Shown here piece by piece: positions 1-13,400 of a DNA stretch of 64,000 nt. Numbering within the stretch: the first letter of the stretch is position 1; each line of letters begins with the position of its first letter. Source of the stretch: Mycteria americana (Eukaryota > Chordata > Aves > Ciconiiformes > Ciconiidae); contig NC_134367.1 in the NCBI RefSeq assembly GCF_035582795.1, positions 41,229,062-41,293,061 of the forward strand. Direction: 5' to 3'. Under the pieces are notes generated by a model. The model had not been told where the DNA came from and made no database searches. It worked only from the letters and a program-made list of their open reading frames with translations. The translations under genes and the position numbers were made by a program.

Positions 1-1324
1 GGCTTCTGACAACTCAGGAGTGTTTATCATGGAAGCTTTTCAAGAAGAATCTACCCATGGCAACTCAAAGAGGACTGAACAGTAATTGTTACTCCTGAAA
101 TAATGGGATGTTTAAACCTGAGTGTGTTAGCCACTGAGTGCCTGGTCTAATGGATAACCTAAATACTGCTTTCTGCTGGAAGTAAAGGCCCCAGGAGATG
201 TTTCATACAGATTCCATGTGGTGCCTGGCCAGACTGAAGCTCTATAAGAACAAGAGCCCTGCAGTGGAGCAACAACCCCTGTTTGAAAATGGACACATCT
301 GGGATACAGCGATCCCTGCAAATCAACCTGAAATACATTAACCCTGTCAGTTTTCACACATAAGACAGGCAGCTATGTACACTAATGTGATAAAACCCAA
401 GAAACGACCCATGAGTTTTCTGTGAAATACAATTGCACTGGATAAATAAGACACTACTGGTCTTATTTAGAGTGCTGGCTGGTCTTGCTGTTGCTCAAGA
501 GAGCATGCAGCATACGATAAACTGCAGGCAGACCTCCCAAGGCAATTACAGTTAACGGTAGGACTCTGCAACCTACAGCTGCAGGCTGAAAGGAGCCACC
601 TGGGACTCTGGCATGACTTTTGGAAGTCCAAATTTTAAACAGATGCCCTCAAGAAGGCCCTAGTGTGGCCAACTCTCTGGCACTGTGCAGTGTGCAATGC
701 AGTTTATAGGACCTCTTACTAGGAATTCTGAAAACCTCTATTACTTCCAACTCCATCACAGGCTGTGGAACATGGACAAATCCCTTGTCCCCGTAGTTTA
801 ATTACACACCTATGAAATAACAAATACAGAAACTGCTCAACTTTAAGACTGAATTAACAAAGAACATTACTGCTATTCACAGGTATTAGTTGTGCACATT
901 CAGTAGCTCTGCAGGATGTTGAGCTACTGACTGTGCATGCACATCCTCCATTTCACCTCACCCAGGAGCACTTCCTCTTCCCTCTCCCACATGACAAAAA
1001 CAGAACAAGAGGGACCAAGCAAATTTGCAGCTAATATTTATATAGAGCTTAGCATATTTTTGTGAAGACAAGAAATAATTAAGAGCCTCACATACACAGA
1101 GTATGTTTCAAATATTGTTTTTTCCCCTCATCTGGCTTCTAAAGTCCACAAAGATTTCAAGTGAGGGCCACTGTTGCAATCAGTATGACCCAAGAGACAA
1201 GCCATTGCCTGAAATAGCCATTTTTCTTTTATGACCGTGCAGTCTGTGCGTGCTCAACAGGCTGGCAGCAAATCCAGAAGTTTATTTTAAGGGAACTGGT
1301 ATTTGGAAAGAAAACTAGACAAAC
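1..1324 (-). other. RARS2 intron 17 (partial)
   Basis: Searched on the minus strand for the last conserved RARS2 blocks without success. No repeat or RNA gene recognised. Confidence 0.8.
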
Positions 1325-1420
1325 CTGAGAAGATGCTGAAGAACAGAGATGGCATCTGGCTCTTGCAAGCACGCCACATTAACGTCAGTTAGCTGCTCGT
1401 TCCCATGCACCTGTTCTAAA
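1325..1420 (-). CDS. RARS2: RARS2 exon 17 (last in window)
   Basis: Completes S473 and encodes 474-504 plus two bases ([19 protein letters not shown], then [12 protein letters not shown]). Acceptor TTTTAG, donor GTTTGT. The following conserved block (human FDEVLYK...) is not found in 1-1324, so the gene continues off the left edge. Confidence 0.93.
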
Positions 1421-4400
1421 CTAAAATGTAAGAATGAAAAACAAATGTTGCATGAAAAACTCTTGTTAGCAAAGCTGAACAAGAAAAACAGTAATTTGTG
1501 TTTTTTAAGAAAAAAGGGTAGGCATCTTCTGCTCAAGCTGAATGGAACAGTGAGACAGACTAGTTGACTTCAACCCAAGATAAAAACATTAAAATTTGTG
1601 CTAGCCATTCAGTATCAACAGGACTGGAGATATGCATGGACAACAGGTCCAGAAGCTGATGCTGAAAGGACTAGGGAGGACTAGGGAGGCTAAAAGGACT
1701 AGGACTAGTCAATACCCTAGAAATGGTACCCTACTACCATCAATACGTAGATGATAAGGGAGTACAAGAGGAACAGACTACAGAAAGGGATCAGGCTTGC
1801 ATGGTCTCCCTGAATACCCTCTCCTGTTACCATTGCCTCAGACAGAATACCAGGTTGGTACGGGCCTTTGGCCTGATCCAGCAAGGTATCTTACATGCTT
1901 TTATGAAAATATGTATCAATGTCTGCATTAAGAATGCTCTCACAGATCGCTATAATTGATAAAACCGTTCAAACTGGACTCTTCTGAAATTCTTTTAAAA
2001 AAAATAATTAAACATGTCAGGTGTTTGACCTGAGGCAACAGGAAGGGGGCTGTTTTTAACCTTGGTTACCAACAGTGGAAATAACAGAATGTTAAAAAAA
2101 CCCACTAGTTACAGTGGTAGCCAAAAACATCTAAGTTCTATGATTTGGTATGTTTTACAAGTATGGGCATTTTGGTTTTTACATCAGTTTCCTTAGTCCT
2201 AGGGCCACTGTTCTTCATCACTGACACCAACCACACAGAGAGACTGTTCCTACAACAGAGAAAGTACATGAACAGTTAGCTCAGCCCTGTGGAAATGAGG
2301 TGGCAATTTCATTTGAATTGGCTTGCTCTTCTGGGAAGTCTCAGTGATTCCTATCGTAAACTCACAACTCTGCTGAAAAAGTGAACATGTATCATATTTA
2401 GGGAAGGAGTTAACCCTACTACTTAACAAAGCAGTAAGTTAATAAGGTTAAAATACATGTCAAACTCTACTTCTGTGTACAAATGCTCCTCTTACCTATG
2501 GAGTCTGGCATGGGTGTACTGCAAGAACACGCCTGTATCTCCACGACTTTGAAGAGCTCGATCCCAGCTAAACTGATAATCAGATGACAGAAGGCCCCGG
2601 AAGTCCTGGAACGATAAATTAATGTCACCTAGATATGGCTCTCCATCTCAATTTTTAACTTTTCACAGACGATGCAAACACCTCAGGAGGCAGCTCAGAC
2701 TCACCTGAATTATTAGTGCTGCAAGACCAACTTTCTCTGCCGTCTCCATAGGGTCTTCTATCTCTTTGCTTGCTGAAGAGAAACAGAGAAAAAGAAATTG
2801 TAAGTCCATAGTAGCATAATGACTCCCTTGCTCAGACTTGGAGATGCCAATAAAACAGCATCTTCTAAAACTGTGAACTAGCAATATGGAAATTGTCAGG
2901 ATGCATACAGCAAGAAGTCTAGGATCTAAATCTTTCTTAAAATTTGAGATGCAGCTGTTTCAGATGGGCTTTTTCCCACTTCCCCTACTATGTGTAACGC
3001 AGCTTTTAAGGTCAGAAGCGTTCATTACAACAGGCTGGATAGACTACACTGAATTCCTCTTCACAATTCAGAGAGCCAGTCTCTAAGATCAGGAAGAGAA
3101 TGACAGGGCAATTCAGATTTTGTTTAAAAACTGATAAAAAACTCCAAGTGATATGGAGGCATAAATAGGCAAAGAAAAATTGTTCCAATGGCTAGCAGAG
3201 CATTTGGATGTACATTTAGGGGGTATTCACACCATCCACTGTAGATACCTAAACTGACTATACTCAGAGAATCTGAACTCAGAAAATCATAGAATGGTTT
3301 GGGTTGGAAGGGACCTTTAAAGATCATCCAGTTCAACCCCCCTGCCATGGACCGGGACATCTTCAACTAGATTAGGTTTCTCAAAGCCTCATCCAACTTG
3401 GCCTTGAACGCTTCCAGGGATGGGGCATCCACAACTTCTCTGGGCAACCTATTCCAGTGTCTCACAACCCTCATTGTAAAAAATGTCTCCCTTCCAATCT
3501 AAACCTACTCTCTTTCAGTTTAAAACCATTGTCCCTTGTCCCATCACTACAGGCCCTGATAAAAAAGTCTTTCTCCATCTTTCTTATAAGCCCCCTTTAA
3601 GTACTGAAAGGCCGCCATAACAACATCTCCCTGGAGCCTTCTCTTCTCCAGGCTGAACAATCCCAACTCTCTCAGCCTTTCTTCATGGGAGAGGTGTTCC
3701 AGCCCTCTGAGCATTTTTGTGGCCCTCCTCTGGACCCACTCTAACAGGTCCATGTCTTTCTTGTACTGGGAACCCCAGAGCTGGATGTAGTACTCCCGAT
3801 GGGCCCTCACGAGAGTGGAGTAGAGGGGCAGAATCACCTCCCTCGACCTGCTGGCCACGCTTCTTTTAATGCAGCCCGGGATACAATTGGCTTTCAGGGC
3901 TGCAAGCACATGTTGCCAGCTCATGTCCAATTTTTCATCCACCAGTACCCCCAAGTCCCTCTCTGGAGGGCTGCTCTCAATCCATTCATCCCCCAGCCTG
4001 TATTGATACCAGTGATTGCCCTGACCTAGGCGCAGGACCTCGCACTTGGCCTTGTTGAACCTCATGAGGTTCACACAGGCCCAGTCCTCAAGTCTGTCCA
4101 GGTCCCTCTGGATGGCATCCCGTCCCTCAGGTGTGTCAACCGCACCACTCAGCTTGGTGTCATCTGCAAACTTGCTGAGGGTGCACTCGATCCCACCGTC
4201 TATGTCATTGATGAAGACATCAAATAGTATTGGTCCCAGTACAGACCCTTGAGGGATGCCACTTGTTACTGGTTTCCACCTTGGACATTGAGCCACTGAC
4301 ATATAACTCTTTGGACATGGCCATCCAGCCAATTCCTTATCCATCTAACAGTCCACCCGTCAAATCCGTATCTCTCCAATTCAGAGGTAAGAATATTGTG

Positions 4401-7400
4401 GGGGACCCTATCAAAGGCCTTACAGAAGTCCAGGTAGATGACACCCATAGCTCTTCCCTTGTCCACTGATGCAGTCACTCAATCACAGAAGGCCACTAGA
4501 TTAGTCAGGCTAGATTTGCCCTTCTCCGTGGGGAGACATGACAAGAACCTCTCCAAAGCTCCTCTAACTAAATAGACTGAACTTAAGTCTATCGTTACAA
4601 AACCTAATTAATCTGGAAGAGACTAAGAGATAATGTCCTCACAACAGCTGCAGAAACATGTCTGCAAAGCTATTTCCAGCTTTTTCACAACTCAAGTGAT
4701 GTTCTTCAGCAGATAAGCAGCATGCTGTTGTGTACAGAAATTCACCGAAGGACCTGTTTCATTCCCTGTCTCACAGGGAAGTTCACAGGGCCAAGCTGGT
4801 GCTCCAGTTCATCAGAAGTACAGTAAACTTGCCTACATAACAGCACTTTAGATGCTGGGTCTTCTGGGAAATCAAGTACTTGTTTTTGGACCGACAACCT
4901 TGCCTAGTAAAAAGGCAATGCTTTTGACATACATAACGCTTTCTATTTTTAAACTCAGATCACAGTGCACTCTACCAGGGTCTCCTCTTCCTGTTTGTCT
5001 CTACTGGAGAGAAAGGAAGACTCTTATCATAGTCTTTTACAAGGCAAATCTGTTCCACTTCAGCAAGGGCCAAGTGCATGTTTTTATTGTGGTATATGTA
5101 ATCTATTAAATTTGCAGAGTTCAGCTTACAATTTCCTGTCCCAGCTGATTTCCCACTAACAGCAGAATATGGACAAGTCAGCTGTTCTCTTAAGGCACCA
5201 CTTAAGCTGAAACAGTTTTGCAGTACAGTTTCAGTACACTTAGATTTCTGTCTTTTGCTTTGCTATTTCTTCGTGCCAGGTTAGCAAAGCCAACTGAGAC
5301 AACTTGGAGTAGTTCACACTACTCGTACCTTTGCTATTTACAAAATTCAGAAAGGATTAAGCTTGAAAAGTGTGAGGATAGTTCATAGCCCTCAGAAGTC
5401 TCAGACTGGCTATTCATTCACAAAGACAAGTATGTTTAGATTACATTATTACATTTCATAACTGAAATTTGTTTCAAAGCAGAACAACTGTCTCTGAATT
5501 CAGGCTTTTGTTTAGATGCTTGATGAGACACAGACAAAGCTATCTACGAGAAAGTAAAGCGGCAAAGGAAATAATAAGCATTATAGAGAGGATTTACATG
5601 GACTTCAGGTTTCATTGAGATGAGTAGAAAGAAAAAGGATGCCAATAATGGAAAGAAGAACTGTGTACAGTTAATAGCAAAGAAAGAGTTTATACAAAGG
5701 TATTTCACTAACCAGCTCCAGCTCCACAGAAGCATGATTTTTAAAGCTAGCATTGGCTGTTAGATGCCCAGCTCCCAAAATCTTTTCAATGACAGTGAGG
5801 CATTTTGATGCCACACACAAGTTTGTAATATCTTTCACTGTGTATCCAAACACTTTTCAAACATTGAAGACATTGTTATGAGTCAAGGATTTAGGATTTC
5901 AAATTTAAGAAAGGGGAAGTAAGGCAGGAATTCAAACATGGGGGGAAAATTTCTACAAGCACAGGTAGGATTTAGGATCTAACGGATAAGCTCTGGGGAA
6001 TGCTGCAGTGCCATCTGAACACATTACTTCTTTTAGCTGTTCTTCTGCCTACTCCTTGTGCAATGGAACATGGGTCTGTACCTCTGCCGTGTCAGTTCAG
6101 TCCAGCATAAAAATAAGTCTGCTTTGCACTCAGCGATGATACTGACCTTTAAACTGGAGCTCTAAGCTCCATCCCTCTCTGCAGTAAAATTGGTTTGAAC
6201 CGAGGGTCACCATTCTATCATTCTGCCTGCCCCCCCTTCTCCTTGTCCACTCTACAAGCAAAATTATCCAGATTAAAAAAGCTGAGGAGGCAGAACAAGG
6301 AAGATGCCCACTACTTAACCTGATCAGTTCATTGATTCAATTCAGCACCTAACTCCAGAAAGCACAAGAGGGGGCAGCATTTCACTGGGAACTGCTTGAA
6401 TCTTTACTGCATCAAGAAGAAACAGCCACAGCCCGAGGTGCAGGCAAACATCCCCTTCAGCAGATTCTGCTGCAGAGCAGTGACCTCCTGGGGACTCCGG
6501 AAACAGTCATGAGGCTGGGAGGATGACAAGGCAGTAGTTGCACACAAGCTACAGTCAATCTTGCCAGAGAAAACTGTCAGAGCTACAAAACCTTTGGATG
6601 AAATCTGACTGTTCCCTGAACTCCAGCCCCAATCCCACTACTGACTAGCTCGTCCCTCCAGAAAAAAGCAACTGTTGTCCCCCAAAGGCAGGTACTTCCT
6701 TCCCAGTGCAAAAGCATGATGAAATAATTTCACTGCATGTTAAAATTTGCAAATCATAATTTAGGGACATTCACAGGGTTGCAAAGGATTATTTTAACAT
6801 TGTCTATACTATGTGCGATACAAAAAGTGCACAGATCAGGGCGTATCACTGCGACTAGTCTGATGCAGGGAAAAGTGTAGGGTAGAAAAGACAACATGGT
6901 TTTGATCAACACAGAACATCAGAAGAAATTAATAAGACCTGAAATAGCTAACTTTTTGCGGAAGCCATGTTTTGTAACATCCTTGAGCGAACTTCATTTA
7001 AAACATCTTCCAGGAAAATTACTTCTCCTCTCCGAGTCTTCATCCCTTGAACTAGTCCAAAAGACACATGCTGGCACCTGTGTTGAAAAGCAGCAGGACC
7101 TAAAATTACATTTTAATCAAGAGAAATGTTTGCAGTGTTTGTTCAGAGCTGGATTCTTACCAGGAAACAGCAATAACAGCTGAATAAATAGCGCTCCAAC
7201 GTGGGAAGCTTGGTGATATAATCAGTAACTCATTTCACCAACCAAAGCTCCATACTTATTATATAATGGGAAAATTGTGATCAGAGTTATGATAACCTGG
7301 TCATTTGCGTGCTCTTGGGAACCTCTCTTGCTACTAGCTTTAGTACAGAGGACTCAATGCAATAAATTGCAATAAATTGAGGAGAGGCAGGATGTAGACA

Positions 7401-10400
7401 GATCGAATTACTGTGGCAACACAGATCTGTTAATAACATTAGAAAGGGAGTTATAATAATTCTATTGTGGCCACATTAAAATAAAAGTGTAATTAATCAT
7501 TGCTAATAATAAAACATTCATTGCTTCTGCTCACAATAATCCCAAGCATTATTCTGGATCCATAACCTAAGGTAATTTTAATGCAACTTTAAGCACTGTG
7601 AAAGGAGGCAGACTAATATTCCTGAAGGCTAAAATCCTATATTTAACCACAAAAGACATGCTGTCTGTCAGAGAGGAATATGATTTAGTCTACAGATCCA
7701 TTATTGACCTTTGCTCAGATTGCTAACAAGATTGGTAATTACAATGAATAACAGTGAGGATACATTTCTCTGCAACAGATATTTCAAGCCTGAAGCATGA
7801 TACAAACTCAGATTCAGATCTCTGCTAAAATATCGTACTTCAAGAAGTAATCGTTTAATATGCAATCACACAATATCCCAGAAGCTATGCCATAAAGTCT
7901 CTGAAAGATTGTTTCCCTTTTTCCCATTTTTACATCAAGCAGTTATGAACGACCTGTTAAATGAGAGACAGGGCTGTTTTTCACATCCTGAACACATGGC
8001 AATGTCTCCCTTTGCAAACAAAGCAGACCAGCAGGAGCAGACAGATAGCGTGAAAAGGTTGGTGCCGAGGACCTGAGGCCCACATTGCACACAATTCTGA
8101 GGGTTTTGTTTTCTTATTTTTTCCTCCTTATTGGACTAGCATTAGTTGGGTCCAAGCCAAATGTCTGCTTGCACTCTGGAGTTCATTAGTTGCGCACCAG
8201 CAGCACATCTTGTAGCTTAGTTTCATCCAAAATGCCTACATGATGTGCTACAGTGTGGTGGCAGGTGGACACATTCAGGAGATTCTCTTCAAAAGAGCAC
8301 TCCACTGAAATTCCAATGGACCTATTACACATTCAAAAAGAGAAAAAAAGAGGAGAGAAAAAAGAGGAGAGAAAAAAGAGGAGAGAAAAAAGAGGAGAGA
8401 AAAAAGAGGAGAGAAAAAAGAGGAGAGAAAAAAGAGGAGAGAAAAAAGAGGAGAGAAAAAAGAGGAGAGAAAAAAGAGGAGAGAAAAAAGAGGAGAGAAA
8501 AAAGAGGAGAGAAAAAAGAGGAGAGAAAAAAGAGGAGAGAAAAAAAGATAAAAAAAGAGAGAAAAAAAGGTATATAATTAAGATTCATAAATACATACCT
8601 TTCTGCCCAGTCATAACCCATGAGCTTCAGTATTTGGAACAAATGTTGAAAGTGATTACTTTGACTTTTATCTGTCTAAGGAACAGAATTGGTGCATATC
8701 AGAAAACACTCCAAGTTTTATAAGGATTAGCTTTTAATACATAAACACACAACACCACAGATACTGTGCCAGTAAGTCACTGCAAGCAGAATCAAGACCT
8801 ATGAAGACAGGCAAGACTTGAAAAGTGTAACAGCTGGAATCTATGGCAATAGGATTTTGCATCTTGTCAGAAAAAGTGATTTACCTTTTAAAAAATTATT
8901 ATTCCTAGGTCACGAAGGCAAAGCCATGAACTGAAATGAAACCTTGATGTTCTTTAGTTTCACATAACCTGTGAGCTGCCCATCAAACAAAATGCCTCCG
9001 TTTTCACTTCAGAACTTTGCTGCTCTTGTTCTATTCCCATGTTTTACATCACCAAACTTTAAGGTTCCTTTGGCTTAGAAACAGAACGTCTCTTTAAACT
9101 CTCTGTCTCCAGAACCCACTAGTTTCTTTTGTCTCCAGCATGATTTGTGGAGCTTTACATCATAAGTCAGATGCATAATGTAAAAAAAAAAAAAAAGTAT
9201 ACATGATCACATTTTCATATTAATGAAATCTTGTACTCTCTTCCACTTCCAGTTACTCTCTCCTATGACTTAAGACAGCTTCTGATGGAAGTTTATGTCT
9301 AACAATGATCTTCGGTTGTGTTTCTAGCTAAACCTGCTGCTACAAAGTTCACTTTCCTACCTAGTTGCTTTGACTACAAAGACTCCTTCATCCCTCCTTA
9401 AAAAACAGTGCAGTGATAACCAAATAACCACTATTTCCTTATTTGTTTGGTCTTCCAAGACAGGGAGTGAGCAGTGAGTGAAGTGCCTATCTGTGTTGTT
9501 TTCTCAACTCTACCATTTTATCAAGTCTCAAGCACCTGCCTCCTCTTTCACAGTTCCTCATCACCTGCTCTGCTCCAATGCATCACCTCTCTCTGTGCCG
9601 ATTCACAAGCAAGGCTGATAAACAGACAGCGGTAGTCATCATTTCAAACAAGGCCTTCCAAACTCTTTTCCACACACCTTACATATGAGAGAAGCTCTCT
9701 GTACCTGTTAAAAAGCCAGATCTCTCTCACTAAAAGATCTCACAATAAACTTTATAAAGTTTAGATTAAGGCCAGCTCACTGTACTGGCCAATGCTGCCT
9801 CGCTGTTTCCTCTGCTTCCCTCTAGGTCTGAATTTATCCCTGTTCTCCTGTTTTACAAGAGATTATACATTCTATGACAGAAACTCGTTTTGTTTTGTGT
9901 GCACAACAGCGTGTCCCTCACCACGTGGACCACAATCACAGCATTTAAAAGCCTCTTTGAAGGATGGCAGTCTTTTGTGAGTAGATACTGTAAAAAATCA
10001 TGACAATACTCACTGACAAAAGACTCCAATTCTTCTGAACTTAATTGCTTCTTCGTGACTGTTTACAGAACAGAATTTTCAGCTAAAACTAAACTAAAAG
10101 CTGACTTAAGTTTGTAATTACTTGTCTTGACCAATGTATATAGAAATAGCTTATAGAAGAATATTTAAAATCATTAGCAGAAAATAATCTAATAATAATC
10201 TAATAGCTTTTTAAATAATCCTTTAAACTTCCACGGAAAAAAGAACATGAAAAGAGAGGCCAAGATAAGAATACCTATCAGGCAGTACAAGCTGAATTCC
10301 AGGTTTCAGCTGGCCACCTGAAAACTAAGCATCAACTCCTGTGGTTTTGGGATGCTGTGTGATACTGCAAGAAGCATAACAATGAGTGTTTTATTATGCT

Positions 10401-13400
10401 TGAACAATCCACATAATTAAAACTGCATGAAAACCAAATTTGTTAAGAAGGATGGAAATAAATACTAGAGTACCACACAACTTCATCTCTGTCTAAAAGT
10501 AATACTTAAAACACGGATGTGTAAGTAGGTTAAAAAAGATGAACCTGCAGACACTACCATTTCATAAAACTACTTTATTTTCATAGCTTCACAGCATGGC
10601 AAAAATAACACAAATGCTCAAAAAGAAGATTCGTATTATGAAGAATGGCAGTTTTTTTTTCCTTACAGGCCCCAAAATTATACATGTCCAAATGTAGTCT
10701 AAGTGGTTAACTTTAAGGGAGAAGTTTGCAGTCTGACAGTGTGGATTATATTTAATTCTTCATATATAAAAGTGTTTTCATCTCCTGTTTTAACATTCAA
10801 TGGAATCTTAGCACCTCTTTAATAATACGTCACGTTTTTAAGTGTTTTGAATATTTTGCTCATATCACTGCATTTTTATGAAATAAGTAGGACTGTTTTA
10901 AAATATAAATTGGTGAATACACTGATTTACAGCAGTACAACTAATAAACCAATTCAATGTTCTTTTAAACAAGTTGATCTGATGAAAATAAGATGATCTT
11001 ATGAAGTAAGACTCAAGAACCTCTAAACAATTTTCTTGTAACAAGATCGGGATTCTGAAATACATCTGTATTTAATAATAAAAGACTAAAATAATTGGTG
11101 TTCTTACTTAAACCCATGAAATTCTCCTGCCTCTGGTAGCACTGAGTAAAGTCCTAACCCACTACAAAGCACTGCCACAAAACAGCAGCAAAACTCAGCA
11201 AGGCTGGCAGTTCCCTCATCAGGCTATCTGTCCCACAAACTCTCTTAACAGCTCATGTTGTCGCCCTCTCATTTTATGACCCACTTTCTCAGCCCTCAGA
11301 AAGTCAGAAATGATAGAAATACTAACCATGTTATCCAAAAACTATGCAACCTTAGCAAGGTCGAGAGAACAGGACTAGGCAGGCTAATCTGTCATTTCCA
11401 ACTTGAATGAGACATTGATTATAACAGTCACATCGATCACGCCACTGTCTGGTTTTGCTGCCGTATCTGTTTGGACTAGGAGTAGATCAAAGAGGCCCAG
11501 GCAAGGAAGTGAACAGTTACTGGAGTTCAGCTGTGAGCAGCCAGTCAGCTCAAGACTATTGCTTCTGTACTTGCTAACTCCATCAGCTTAACATTGAGCC
11601 CTCATCCTAATTTGTGCAAAATACCCGGTTATTTTCTTTCTTTCTAATTGTTCCTTCTCCCTTGGTCCCTACTACCTCATGCTATAAAAAAAACCAAATA
11701 ATACCTGCCCACATGAACTAGGCAGGAAGCTTCCTTAACTCCTAATGCATTGCAGTTTCACAGCCACGCTGCTCTTCGATGCCAGTGAATCTACTATGTT
11801 CCAGTCAGTAGAGGTAACCTCCCCACAAAAAACACAACAAAAAACCTCCTGTTCTATGACCACCTATGGCAATGACAAGTTAGTGGAAACTTCCTGAACA
11901 CTGAAAATAAAAGGAGGAATGTGACTTAACTAAAAGTCGCACTTTAAACTATCTGGGTATTTAATTTTACGCTTACTGATCTCTCCCCCTCCCCTGAATC
12001 ATGGTATTTGTAACATTATACTGGCTTTTGAAAGAGTTGCACCAGAGAAGATTTATGGGCATTACCAAACACATCACAAAGAACATGCCAGAAACCTGCG
12101 GATTTTTTCCATGGGTCTTTAATTGACTTCACATAATAAAACATGGTTTTAAAAATGTTTTTTCTAAATCTGGGAAAAATAAAATTTAAAAGCATCATGT
12201 GATATGTCCTTGGTAATACTAAAGCAAAAAAAGTTTCACACAAGTGAGAAGATAATACTGCTATTCACTACTGATACTGCTGGAATTGTTGAACGGCAAA
12301 ATAATCAAACCAAGAAACATAAAAAAAGATTCCCTGTCTACAACTGCTCCAGATTGATTAAACAGTACTTGATGTGCGATTTCTACATAATGAAACCGAG
12401 GCACTGTTCAAAGCCATAAAAATTTACATTTCAGATAAGATATCAGGACTTTAGACTTAGATTCATTTTAGAACATTAATTTCTAAATTTCTAAATTAAA
12501 CATTTTACAACCCCTTATAACACTAACAGCTTTTTCTGACTTGTTTAAATATTAATTACAACATTTATATAGAAAATACAATGTCAATTGAGTAAAAGAT
12601 CCTTTAAAACAAATTGCAATGAATTTTTAAAACAGAGAATAACTCCAGAGCTGATTTTTCAGCTGTTCTGTGGGTCATGAACTGAAATAGAACCAAGAAA
12701 CACTGCCACATTGAGGCACAGTTGCTGGGCAGTAAGGGCATCTATTTTACTGCCAAAAATACTATGTGCCGAAGTCATATTGGGAGCAAGAGGCCCCCTG
12801 GATTATTGGCAAGAGTCAGGCTCAAAAGTGTTTGGTGAATCTAGAATTACTTACCACATAAATCATAGTATCCCAGCTATGCTTATTCATTCGGTCTATA
12901 GCAGCAGCAAGATCTCTGAAAGAGATAATGAGAAACTATTTGGACTTCCACTCAAACATACCTCATTATTTGCCTCCTGGGAAAATAACCTACTCTTATT
13001 GAGGGAAGAGGACTGCCAGATTAGAGGGATCCATGTATACTTTACACACAAAAGAGGACAGGTATACTTTGTTCACAATGTGTTTGAAATGTTTTTTTAA
13101 ACCATCAGTTATGAAAAGTACTGAGGAAACAGTTCTTATGCACAGAGTAAGTCTGGTCTCTGTCTGCCTACTGGGACCATCAATCAGCTGGGAGACTTGA
13201 GAGAAACATCCCTCTCCTGGAAAACTAACCCAGTGCTCAGTGTTAGGTTGTATGATAAAAAGCTCATGTTCACACGCACAAAGTAGTACAGAGAAACAAC
13301 TTGCTTGTGCCCCTCGCAGGGCTGTCACAGGAGAGCCATCAGCCCCATGTCCCAGTCTGAAACCCACCTCAGGGGTCACCAGGAGCAGCACTCTGGACCA

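Noticed and set aside
127..357. Minus-strand 76-codon frame considered as RARS2 exon 18
   Set aside because: No resemblance to the conserved FDEVLYK... C-terminal block and no matching splice acceptor.
8245..8723. Overlapping Lys/Arg/Glu-rich open frames of 105-156 codons
   Set aside because: They are translations of the 14-bp purine array in several frames; no gene structure or homology.
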